Shown: positions 44,924 through 56,000 of the stretch, piece after piece
How positions within the stretch are numbered: the first letter of the stretch is position 1
Layout: every line of letters begins with the position of its first letter
Source of the DNA: Microthyrium microscopicum
Lineage: Eukaryota > Ascomycota > Dothideomycetes > Microthyriales > Microthyriaceae
Direction of reading: 5' to 3'
DNA length: 64,000 bases
Assembly: GCA_010405405.1 (NCBI GenBank)
Contig: MU004237.1
Coordinates: 538,014 to 602,013, forward strand
The notes under the pieces: generated by a model
What the model saw: the letters and a program-made list of their open reading frames with translations, nothing else
Database searches by the model: none
What the model was told of the DNA's origin: nothing
Translations under genes and position numbers: made by a program

Positions 44924-47403
44924 ATGGACTCTGGAGTGCTGGGAGATCTCTGTAGTGTCTGGTTTGTCGCGCTGTAACCTATCAAAACATATCAAAATAG
45001 CTGACTTGATGCAGTCATACCGAGCAACCAAAGTATCGTTGTCCAAGATGCTCAACTCGTACTTGTAGCCTGGAATGTTCTCAGCGCCATAAGAAACGAG
45101 CGCCATGCTCTGGCGTTCGAGATCCAACGGCATTCATCAAAAAGTCTGATCTAGCCACGCCCCAGGGAGTGGATCACGACTACAACTTTATAAGTGGCTT
45201 GGAGCGCAATCTTGAAAAGTACGATCTTCGCAAAATTCAGCCCAGATATGGGTACGGGCAACCAGACCAGAAAGCCAGACGCGAGCAAGCGAAAGTTAAC
45301 AAGACGAATCATGAGAGGAAGAAATTCCTAGACGCTAGTAGATCATCGGGAGTAAAGTTACTGCGCGCTCCAGCAGGAATGCAACGCGCGCTAGATAATA
45401 GTTCCAGGGTGCTGAAAAGGTAAACTTCGCGACGTTGAAATTGCCATTAGAGCATCTTGCTAACCGATATCAGAGACACTAGATCTTCTGTAATTGTGTG
45501 GACAGTTGAGTGGCTCTATGAAGATGGGTCGAGACGCTTGAGAGGCTGTTATTCCAATGATCCACTGCATATCGCCTTCCAGGCGGCTGCAGAGGACTTA
45601 GCCTTGGTCGAACCTATATGGAACAAGCGTAAACGATTCCACCTTTCGACGGAAGCCGACGTTGCGCCGTCTGCGAAGAGGCCGTCTCTTGCAAAAACAT
45701 CAGACCAAAACCATGTTCCAGTACTCAACGCAGGCTCGCCCATTGTCGATAAGGTGGGAAAAGGATTGGTTGGCCTGATTGACTATCCGAGCTCTGATTC
45801 AGAATCACAACGAGATAATATCATGCCATCAAAAGAATTTAACACCACTGCCGACGGCGACACTTTAAGGATTTCTGATACCAAGAGGCAAAGCGACATG
45901 GACGCTGATTTGAAGGACCAGACGGCTAACTACGTCCCGGAGATAGAGACGTCTCATTTTGAGCCGGGCACTATATCACTCAGAGCAGATCCTACTGGTA
46001 TAGATGTAGGACTAAAGAAAGCAAAGATCGGCAGGACAGAAGATATACAACTGACTGCAGTCTTTATTGCTGGTGTGAGCGATATACCGGGAGAACAAGG
46101 AACTACTTCTTTGCTGGCCAATACAATTGCGAACCAGCAACAAGCGGAGGACGCGAACAACTCCCAAGCTGTACAAAGCGAGACACCCAATATCCCGAAT
46201 ACACTACCACCTATCACAAAAATACTGAAAATCACCGCAAGCAACGCTATCATTGACACAGATAGTATAGCAGCCGTGAATGCTGAGATTGAGATGTCAG
46301 AAGCGACTGAAAACTCGCCGCAGGCCGCCTTGACACCGTTTGAACATATTTCGGACCGCAAGATGCTGGAAGCGGAGCAGGCAACTGGGGCCACCGATGT
46401 CAGTATGGACTTTGTTCAAGCAACTATGCTTCTACCGGAGACTAGCGTAGAGCCGAACAACAATGAACCTGAACCGGTAGGGACTGTGACAGAGGACCTC
46501 ATGGAGACCTCAGATGAAGTCTTCAGGACTAAGCTGGATCCTTTAGAGGTCGATAATGAGATGCTAGATGGTGACAACGAGAACTCTGGTCTCAAATCCC
46601 ATCCTGTGGAGAACGTTGTGGATAGCCTCGTCCACATCTCAGAAGAACCAAAGCATGAAGCCGACAAATCGGAAACTGAGCCTGAGGTCGTCTCAGCAGA
46701 TATCGAGATTGAAGGAGAAGGACCTACAGAAATGCCTAGTGGTATGCCAAATACATCCACTGTTGCTCAGGAATTACTGCAATCGGCTACAAGTGCATCG
46801 AGGATCGAAAGCGAGATCGATTCGGCCACATTAGTGGCGAAAAGAAACGCATTGAAGACGAGAGCTGACGAAGAAAGCCTTCTAGCGATGGAGGGTGACG
46901 CAAATTTGCCAGTCGGAACGCCTGGCACATTAAGGCTCTCCGTAGATACACCCAAGGTACCCACAAAGCCTTCAACCGACATCGCAGAGGACTCCGCCCA
47001 ACTAAAGCCAGAGCCACAAGAACAAAAGGCCCGGCATGCAAATCTCATTGCGCATTACCAGTTTTACCTCCTCAAACCACGGACTAGCAGCAAAAAGAAA
47101 GTCCTGATTCCAGTCAACCCCAAGAGAACAATCCAGGAGATTCTCAAAGGTAAAGCAGTCCTAGAGTTTCCGACATTCCACATCTTCCAAAAGCCTCTTG
47201 ACCAACTGCCGGATGAATTCATTCTGGAGAAGGATTATTTTGTTGAGCTTGCAAAGCAGGAGGAGGAAATGCATGCTTTAATCTCGTCGATGGATTTGCC
47301 TGATCTTAACGCGATCAGCGCAACTGCTGGAGCGAAGTCACGCGAGGTTGTGAATCCGGATGATATTATTGCGCAGCTGCGACGAGATGTACAGGGCACA
47401 TGA
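44924..47403 (+). CDS. bcd1: Box C/D snoRNP assembly factor Bcd1, zf-HIT protein
   Basis: Three exons, 44924-44961, 45015-45419 and 45474-47403 (790 residues). The HIT zinc finger is complete at residues 10-44: Cys10, Cys13, Cys22, Cys25, Cys30, Cys34, His38 and Cys44, in CSVCHTEQPKYRCPRCSTRT and CSLECSQRHKK. GVRDPTAFIKKSDLATPQGVDHDYNFISGLER follows, the hallmark of Bcd1, and EWLYEDGSRRLRGC after it. Bcd1 is an essential nuclear factor that chaperones Snu13/Nop58 onto box C/D snoRNAs with R2TP. The C-terminal end (LIAHYQFYLLKP, LEFPTFHIF, LPDEFILEKDYF) is again conserved. The ~400 residues between are acidic, Glu/Thr/Ser-rich and disordered, making this protein much longer than yeast Bcd1. 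Intron 1 has a GTTTGT donor, supported by the restored finger. It ends 107 bases from the convergent zinc-finger gene. Confidence 0.9.
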
Positions 47404-47510
47404 GAAACATGATCGATATCGTTTTGAATACTCAATACTGCTGTAGTATAAACACTTGTATAAATAACGGAACACTAAAGCGACATCGACTTCGATATCC
47501 CGATCGCTAT

Positions 47511-49833
47511 TCATGAATCAAACAACCTCATGTCAGCCACGTTGAATTTCATGGGACAACAGTCATTGCCGCACTTGTGAATCGTTTTATCCTGTCCCAT
47601 TTCGGTATGGACATTTGATAGAAATGCATTTATGGATGTTGATTTGTTAGCTGATGCTGATAGATCGAATTTTGATATCTGGGCACCATAATCCTCCTCA
47701 AAATCGATGAGATTTGGTAGCGTCGATGTGTCAGGGAGGCAGATCAGCGACGATGGATCCATCGAACATGAACTCGATACATCCGCATAATCTTCATTCA
47801 TAAAGGTCGTATCTATCGGCCCCCGCGATACACCGGAGACGCCGGAGAGATTGTCGAGGTGAAATGAAGAATACGCAATCCCCTCTCGGTCAGGTTCTGT
47901 ACAAAAGAGGTGTGGTATTTCCATGTCGGAGGCTCTTGTGCTGCAAGATTGAGAGTCTGCCAGCATATGAATAGCATTCGAAGATGGGGATGAGGCCCTT
48001 GCAAAATGATTATCAGTTACATCAGATCGCGCCATGTGTTCTTCATATATATCTGTTGTAAACCAAAGGTCGGGATTTTGCTCGAAAACGCCAGCAGCAA
48101 TGGTATCTTGGAGCGACTGGAGTTCTTGCTCTAATTGATCTCGATCATCTGAATGAACGGGATCAGGCTCTGTACGATCAATATCCACGATTGTGTCGTC
48201 AGCGGTATGGTCCACAGGTAAGAGCTCGTCGTTAGGCTGGTCTATTGCAAATTTGCGCTTGCCGGCTTTGGTTGAACTGTGAGATATGTCCGAATACTGA
48301 TCGCAGGCCACTTTTAAAGAATCTAGGAAGATTTTTATAACGCTTCGACTGTTTGCCCCAGTAGGCGGTGTTTGTAAATTCTTTAGATCATCTGGAAGAA
48401 GTTTTTCCAAGGTAGTTTCAAGCTGAGGAAGACAGAAACGTAGGAATTCTTCCATGAGCGGCTTTCTACAGGCTTGATGCACGTCGAAATCTACGGCACA
48501 GTTAGAAACTCTGTAATCCTCAGTCTTAACAAGCCTAACGTGCACACTTACGCGGACATGGGATATTGGCCTGACTTGTACCCGGGAAAAGGATCAGATA
48601 TATTGCTCTCCATTTTTGATCTTCGCTCAGACCCTTCAATCCTTTTTTTGATCGCAATTGTTCTTTCACTTGTACGCCGAAACCATGATTCAGATCCAGC
48701 CTACGTCGCTGGCATGGTTCCTCATCTTGTTGGTGATTGGCGAGTTCAAGTTCTGTGACGAATCTACTCGAACATCGATGACATAGAATACGATAATGAA
48801 CTCGGTACAAATGTTCTCTGCTATTGTTTAGCTATCTGTTATGGAGTTTTGAAAGAGATACGTACTTCATTCTATGGGTGTCAGGCCAGCTGGCACTACT
48901 GCAGCCGTCATCATGAAAGAAAGCATCACTGTCGTGCTTAAAATAGGGACAAGCGTATTTGGGAGCATCTTCACGTAAGTTTTGTCTCTTGGGTCGCTTG
49001 TCTGTGTGGTTGTCCTCATCATCACTACCTTGTTCTTCGTCTTGCTTCTCCACCGGAGCTGAGCGTTTGGTGCCCGCGTTCTGCTGACTGTTTAGCGCTG
49101 GTAACTTATTTGACTGTGAGGATGAATTCGAAGCTTTTGAACGAGTGGACTCCTTAGAAGAACCGGACCTTTTATCGGCGACTACCCGAATATAGGCTTT
49201 GAAGTGTTCAAGTGCAAGCAGAATTGGGTCGGGAAGAGGTGGTCTAGATAGAAAATCGACACTCAGGTTATCCGAAGAGTCTATTAACGTTGCTGGCGTA
49301 TCGAATGCCTTCAAACGGGATACTGGGTCGACGGCCTCAAAAGTGGTATCTCTTGATTCGTCTGAGCTATCCGAGGATGGAGTACTGGTAGATTGAAGCT
49401 TTACATCGAACAGGCCAGAGTCAGAAGCAGAATTTGCATCTGCCGTAGTGGATTTCCAGGTCTCATCAGATTGCTTGTCTTCCGAGAGGGTAAGATTTCT
49501 GGGGTCATGCGAATCGATGGATAAGCTTTCCAGACTTTTTGGCGCAGAGGTCTGAACGTCAGTTTGACCCAACTCATCCGACTTGAAAGACTCATCAGAA
49601 GGAATATTACTGTGCAGATCGTCGATTCTTTCTTTCAAGGAAATACTGGTGGAGTAGCTGCTCGTCGCATCGTAGATATGGCCACAGGAAAGACATGACG
49701 GAGTGTTCGCTAGCAATCCATTGTCTGCTCCGCATTTACAGCAATACCAGACCGCTTCTGCGTCTCTGGCCGAATCTGTGCTACAGTGGCACGCCAATGT
49801 GTAGCACAACTGTTGTGATCCATTCGCTTCCAT
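47511..49833 (-). CDS. C2H2 zinc-finger protein with N-terminal zinc ribbon
   Basis: Three exons on the minus strand: 49833-48866, 48817-48552, 48490-47511 (737 residues). A RanBP2-like zinc ribbon lies at residues 29-50 (VWYCCKCGADN...SCLSCGH; Cys31, 34, 47, 50). After a Ser/Asp-rich linker and a basic NLS-like stretch (DKRPKRQNLRED) comes the fungal C2H2 pair: KYACPYFKHDSDAFF...GCSSASWPDTHRMKEHLYRVH, then CHRCSSRFVTELELANHQ, and KWRAIYLILFP. This arrangement (C-P-Y/F-x-K-H-D, W-P-x-x-H-R-x-K-E-H-L) is a widespread filamentous-fungal family of unknown role, probably nuclear. The C-terminal third is low-complexity with a Cys-containing end (HKCGNDCCPMKFN). Combination with the zinc ribbon is less usual. 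The stop at 47511 faces Bcd1 tail-to-tail. Confidence 0.82.
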
Positions 49834-50629
49834 ACCTCAGTAACAGCTCTCTCGACAACAACTTTCGGTCTCGCTTAGTGGCTCCAACAGAGTATATTGT
49901 GCGTTAAATCGGATCAACAATCTTCATAGAGTTGAATGACGTTTCACAGCTTGCGCTTGCTCACCAAGGACAATTTAAAGAGGCCGATTGATAAGACCAT
50001 TACAACCATTCGCTTGATATACATCTTAACTTAACGTGCTCACAGAGTGGCAACGGGAAGGCCCCATCGTCGGAACGCCAGACTGCGCGTTTCAAGAGCT
50101 TGGTACTGACTATACCGCTTGCGTAGCTCTGCATAACTTCAAGGAACCCCATTGGCGTAGATAGCTTACTCCTCTACACAAGTATTTAATTGGGTGCTGG
50201 CCTCGGTGCAGTTACTTTGTGTCACACACAGAGAGTGAACACTTGGGAATTTAGATCATGCATTACAAAAACTTGACTTGAAAAGTGATATTCTTAACGG
50301 ACAACAGGATGGGAAATACCCGAGCAGCACCCGCGAACTGTGATGTCCCTCGAATGTGTTATCGTTGTAGAGGGGTGTTGCAACTAAGCACTGTATCATG
50401 GAGTATCGATTAGCAGTATTGCATCATGCAAATTAGAGAGCTGGTGGTGGACATTAACGCGGATGGTTGTTAACGTGAACTTAGCATTCTTTTGACCAGC
50501 AATGTGGAAGATACATTCTGATGACCATTGATCCTCGACTTTATCACGGAAATTTGAAGCGAGAACTGGAATTTGGAAGTAGGTAACTTGTATCAGAACG
50601 CAACACGGCAAGGAAAGAAACAATCTAGC
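49834..50629. other. Intergenic, nothing recognised
   Basis: About 800 bases containing the promoter of the zinc-finger gene and the 3' flank of the protease gene. Open frames are short. Confidence 0.45.
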
Positions 50630-51526
50630 TCAATCCGTAGCGGCTACAGACAGAAACTTGAGAATGACCTCTAAAGCAATTCCTCTACGCATCCCATTTT
50701 TCGTGTCCCAGCTCGAATGAAGCCCAACCAATTCACCACTGGTCTGACTAACTAAGGGAGCACCACTATGTCCCCAATACGTCCAACAGTTGTGCATAAG
50801 TGCGCCAATCTCAGCATTATCATGAGCATCTTGACCACTAGCTAATCCGCGAAATTTACCTATACTTATATGTAATACATCAAAGCCAGTCATTTTGCTT
50901 TTACAAACGCCTTCCAGTTGTTCACCGGCAGGGTGACCAATACAAACCAGCTTCTCGTGAAGTTTCGGGCTTGCTTTGGAAAGCCTGATGTAGGGAAAAT
51001 CATAATCACCACCTACTGATACACCCCAGGGCTGAGATGCTGTTATTTGGAGCAGAGCCAAGTCTCTTTTCCAGTCGAAGGAAACACATCTAGCTTGGAC
51101 CAAGATTCCAGCTGCGAATATCAAGCAGTGAACCTCGTCGCTATCATACTCCTCAGGAGTCTCTGCAAGGCAGTGGGCGCAGGTAAGTAATAGTCCCGTG
51201 GGCGATATACAGACGGCTGTTCCCGCCTGTACTTGAGCGAATGCTAATGTTGCTCGGGTTGCATTCTTCACGTTTGGTGTTTCCCTGATTTTTAGCAGCT
51301 CCTGCTTGGAATTTGCGATTTCTAATTGCTTCTTGGTTAACCCGGTTGATTTACGCGACAGGTGGTTCGGTAGGGGTTTAATCCTCTGTTTCGATGTTTG
51401 TCGTACTTTCGAAGCGTACTCGGCTATCTGGACTGCTATTGAAGATATTTGCGGCGAAGGCTTAGTTTGGTGAGCAGGTAGTCGCTGTCTTGTGCGACGT
51501 GACGAGACTGGGACTTCTGGTGGCAT
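50630..51526 (-). CDS. Trypsin-like serine protease, intracellular type
   Basis: One exon, 298 residues. The N-terminal ~85 residues are basic and disordered (SSRRTRQRLPAHQTKPS), with no signal peptide. The protease fold is read from AGTAVCISPTGLLLTCAHCL (His118), DWKRDLALLQI (Asp155) and WGHSGAPLVSQTSGELVGLHS (Ser254), so the His-Asp-Ser triad is intact in HtrA/trypsin-2-like order, together with GHPAGEQ. No PDZ domain is present. Related fungal proteins are uncharacterised; a nuclear or cytosolic regulatory protease is possible. The basic N-terminus may direct nuclear import or DNA contact (inference). A MITE lies 170 bases upstream. Confidence 0.85.
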   Translation of the reverse strand: MPPEVPVSSRRTRQRLPAHQTKPSPQISSIAVQIAEYASKVRQTSKQRIKPLPNHLSRKSTGLTKKQLEIANSKQELLKIRETPNVKNATRATLAFAQVQAGTAVCISPTGLLLTCAHCLAETPEEYDSDEVHCLIFAAGILVQARCVSFDWKRDLALLQITASQPWGVSVGGDYDFPYIRLSKASPKLHEKLVCIGHPAGEQLEGVCKSKMTGFDVLHISIGKFRGLASGQDAHDNAEIGALMHNCWTYWGHSGAPLVSQTSGELVGLHSSWDTKNGMRRGIALEVILKFLSVAATD

Positions 51527-53008
51527 CAGAATTCTTTCTTTCTTTCTTCACAAATTGGAGCAGTACAACACTCAAAACTGGTTGCAGGTCGAATTCTTTT
51601 ATATGGGCACATGATTACAAAGAAAAGTCCACCAACAAAGGTCTTTAAGTGTGCACCTACTACTATATACTGGTTTTGTATTATCTGTATGGTATAGTAC
51701 CAACGGCATGGCAAAATAAATGGGGTACTTCCATCAACTCTGATGGCTACCACCAGCGCTGCTAGCCAAAAGGTGCTTCAACTCCCATCTTACCTAATGA
51801 ATATTCCCATTCCGAACACTCTTAAAGGCAAATGAAGCACTCGATAACACAGCGTAGTGTCTGGGTGCCATCAGGGTTGATGGGAGTACGCCATTTATTT
51901 TGCCATGCCGTTGAGTACCTGTAATTCAGCGTAGATTGTTTCAAGGGTTTTTGATCATCTCCAAAGTTGATTTGTATATTCGAGTAGGTTTTGAAAACCT
52001 TAAATACATCAAGACCTGGGTGGCGATTCTGATTGTGCTAATGTGGAAAGTTGTTTTAAAGGCATTTGCCAGCTGCAGAGTTTAAGCTTTGTAAGGGATG
52101 CTCGTGATATCATTCTGGTTCAAAATCCAGCACTCAGGCAATTTGGCAAGAGGATATCGGTGTCGCCGCAAGGCTGACGCCACAAGACATAAACAAGCCC
52201 CTTTTCAAATGAATATCCCTGCAACTTGGGAGGCGCCACTCAAAAGGTACAAAGCGATTGTTCATATTTTATTACTTGAACGCTATTCCACCTACTGTAT
52301 GACCTTCAAAAGGTTATCTACTATAGATACCTTGAGACTTAGTGAGTGCTTGAGGTAATTTCAATGTCTAATATTGTGACTTCTCCGTCAAACCAAGGTT
52401 TGGAACTAAAAGCAGGGAGCGTTGTGACTTACGGTATGAGAGACCTTTTGGATACCGTCGTAGTGCTAGAGCACTGTCAAGGGAGAAGCTCACCACTGTC
52501 TAGCTGTTTTGAGCGTCTAGAACATACTAATGGTTGTTTGTCGCTTTTCTGTTTCAAGCACTTCAAGACGCGATCGTTCAAGCGAGATAGTCATTGCCAA
52601 TTGGAAATGGTTGGAAATGCCATGTGCTTGGATCTCGTGGCAGGGTCCACAATACCCGCTTTCTGAACAGATCTAGCCAGTTTGGGTAACGCTTTGAGAC
52701 TATCTCCCGCGCCAGAGGGCTTTTCTTTCAACACCACTCGGTTTTTTGACGATGCTTCTTCTTCTGCCGTCAAGGGGAAGTCCTTTTCGGGTGCCCACAC
52801 TGGCAGGCTGGAATCTGGATTGGCGCTTAAGCGAGGTACCGTTCATCTTGCATTAGTAGAGGTACTTATTGACCTCTTTGCAATGGGCTAGCCGCGTTGC
52901 AGGCCCAAGGTGTGATTCATTAAGCAATGTTTACCTCCATCGGAGTTGCTGTTTTTAGCATTTCGATTCCTCTCCTTGTGCGTTGATTTTTCTTGTCACT
53001 CCTTTGTA
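51527..53008. other. Intergenic with one MITE copy
   Basis: About 1.5 kb. Apart from the fold-back element at 51697-51918 no gene is supported. Plus frames at 52098-52358 and 52346-52666 overlap, lack motifs and have opposing frames. Confidence 0.45.
51697..51918 (+). mobile_element. Fold-back MITE, copy 3, best preserved
   Basis: A 222-base element with ~50-base terminal inverted repeats that match at most positions: left GTACCAACGGCATGGCAAAA, right (reverse complement) GTACTCAACGGCATGGCAAA, continuing through ATAAATGG and CCATCAAC / CTGATGG. The inner arms also pair (GCTGCTAGCCAAAAGGTGCTT against AAGCACTCGATAACACAGCG read backwards), so the whole element can fold into one long hairpin. It has no open frame and no transposase. 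It lies just upstream of the protease gene, where it could affect expression. Confidence 0.75.
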
Positions 53009-56000
53009 ATGCGCTCTTTTCTAGGCACGTTGGTTGCCGTACCACTCGTTCATGCACTTGTTGGCTCAATCGGCCCACGAGATTTCTACCAAGCTCCAAG
53101 ATTGGAAAGTAGCGGCATTGATAAACGAGCTCAAACTTGCGGAAGCAATGGATACGATCTGAGCACCAAAGCTTACTTCTACTCATCTGATGCCGCCCTT
53201 GCTACTTCGAGTGCCTGCGGCGCTCACTGTCTTGCTGATTCTAAATGCTTGAGTTTCGCGATTGGTAAGTTCTCCTCCGTAAAATGGGCTTTATTGGTTT
53301 TCTATGAAATAACTATAATTCCAAAGCATCTGTTGGCTCCCATATGATTACATGGCTACCGCTGATGTTCATGGCCATTGATTACGAGTCTCGAATTGAT
53401 TGCTCATCTTGTGTTGGAACGACCCCATAGAATGACTTCTACTAACAGTCTCAGGGAGTGGAGCCTGTCTTCACTACACTGTGGCAGTGTAAGTCTTCCC
53501 ACTAATTTGTGGAAATCTCGTCTCAAATCTTCATAGAGCCGGCAATCTAAATGCGAATGCTGCTAGTCCATATGCATTCTATGATAAAGCCTGCACGGCG
53601 CCATCGGTCACTTCTTCAAAACATTCGAGCTCTGTTCCCGCTTCCATTTCGCCTTCAAAGTCAAGCTCCAAATCGACTACTATTTCGCCTTCCGGAGCAT
53701 TATCATCAAGTGTTTCTCAATCTTCAACTTCCTCCGCCCCGACATCCACCGCGTCTTGTGGGCTCAAAGGCTACGATCTAAATAAACCTAATGCGGCATA
53801 TGCGACCACTGCTTCAGCATCCCGCAGTCTAGCTGGCTGCGCGGCCTACTGCAAGACACAATCGGGATGTTTGAGTTTTGCATTCTCCAGCAGCATTTGC
53901 TATGGGTATAAAAAGGCCCTTGCTGGAAACTGGAAAGCCGATGCATCTTCGCCGTACTTGTTCTATGATATAGGCTGTGCCGCCGCGTCTTCTTCAGCAA
54001 GCACTTCATCCCACTCTTCAACGTTCAGTACTCTCACGAAAAGTGGATCGTCTTCTTTGTCGTCCAGCAGCCAGTCAGCGTCAAGTTCAATAACTTCCAG
54101 CGCTCAATCGTCGTCTACAATTTCCGGGGTTCCCTCCACAACGTCATCGTCGATTGTTACATCTAGCGCGCCAGTCTCATCAACAATTTCAAGTTCGGTG
54201 GAGACCAGCAGTCTTCTATCTTCCATTTCGAGCTCAGCATCCTCTTCAAGCTCAGATATTAGTTCGGCAATAAGTTCGGTCAGCTCATTTGCTACGCCAA
54301 GCAGTTCCGACACCAGTTCCTCTGTTTCAAGCTCCGCAACCTCTTCAAGTTCAGATATCGGTCCAACATCAAGCTCAATAAGCACATCTGCTACGCCAAG
54401 CAGTTCCGATTACAGCTCATCCGTCACAAGTTCAGATATCAGCACTTCTTCTACGAGCTCGGCATCCTCTACAAGCTCCATTGACAGCTCTTCTGTAGTA
54501 AGCTCAGCAGTTTCTTCCAGCTCCGATGCCAGCTCTTCTACCACGAGCTCTGCAACTCCCAGCAGCTCCGAGACTAGCACGGTTACTAGCACCTTGTCCA
54601 GTGCTACATCCAGTGCCATAACTTCTAGCTCCGACATAAGCTCGTCTGCTTCTAGCTTCGACATCAGCTCTGTAACAAGCACTACAGTTTTAAGCAGCTC
54701 TGAAGCTAGTATCTCGGCCAGTAGCTCGGATACCAGCAGCTCTGCCACTACATCCTCCCCTACGTCTTCACTCGACGTCTCTAGCTCAGAAACTTCTTCC
54801 GATGCCTCTAGCTCGATCACGAGTACAGCGTCATCTAGCAGCGTTGCGTCAAGTTCGTCGGAAGATCTTCCATCCTCCACCGAGAGCGGTGTGTCGAGTT
54901 CTGATGTTCAAAGCTCATCTACATCAACGAGTGCATCATCCTCCACCGAGAGTGTAGTATCAAGCTTGGACTCGCTCACGGCGTCGCCGACTAGCGCAAC
55001 ATCAACAGTCTCAAGCAGCATTTCTAGCAGCTCGGCGTCCGCATCAGCCTCATGTGTACCAGTCTGTCCATTGGGATCGGTGACATCTCCGAACTGCATA
55101 AACAAACAAGACGACGGGAAATGTTTCAATGGGCAAATTATAAATTGTGGCACTTGCCAAACATCGACTCCAGGCAGAAAACGATCACCATCGCTTTGTA
55201 CGGTGACTTTTACACCTCCAGCCTGTGTTGGCAGTAGCTTGTCTAGTGCTTCTGTTTCCTCCTCATCCAGCGACTTGCCATACTTTAGCACTTCATCTAT
55301 ATCAGTCACTCAAATTCTATCGGTTCAGTCGTCATCATCCACGGTCTCTAGCCAACCAGCAAGCATCACTTTGACACTTTCTAGTGTAGAGTCAAGTTTT
55401 GCTTCAACTCCTGGTGCTTCTTCATCTGATAGCACTTCCTCGACCGATAGCTCGTCATCTTCTTCCAGTGACGTTATGTCGTCTACAAAGTCTTCGAGCG
55501 CATCTTCTACTGACACGAGCCTGTCAATTTCAGACACTTCGAGCACTTCGAGTACCATAACCAGTTCAACTTCGTCATCAGATATGCCAAGCTCTACCAG
55601 CTTTGTGCTACCATCTAGTACTGACTCGTCCAGCACATCGTCTAGTGAGACCATTTCTTCAGATGTATCGAGCTCTACTTCTTCATCAGACTTCGCATCT
55701 AGCACGGACTTGTCATCCTCGTCTTTCGTGGACGTCAGTTCGTCGTCAAATATGCCTAGTGCCTCGGATATATCAAGTGCAACTTCTATTGAATCTTCAA
55801 GCACCAGCATTTCAGCATCGTCATCGGATATAGCTACTTCAAGCTTAATCAGCTCCACTTCTACAAGTTTGCCTTCCAGTACCGACGCTGAATCGTCGTC
55901 TTCGTCACTTTCCAGTGATTCCTCTACATCTTCTGAAGCTTCATCTTCTACATCGTCAACCGAGAGCTCTTCTGCCTCAGACTCCGCCTCCTTGGTGGTT

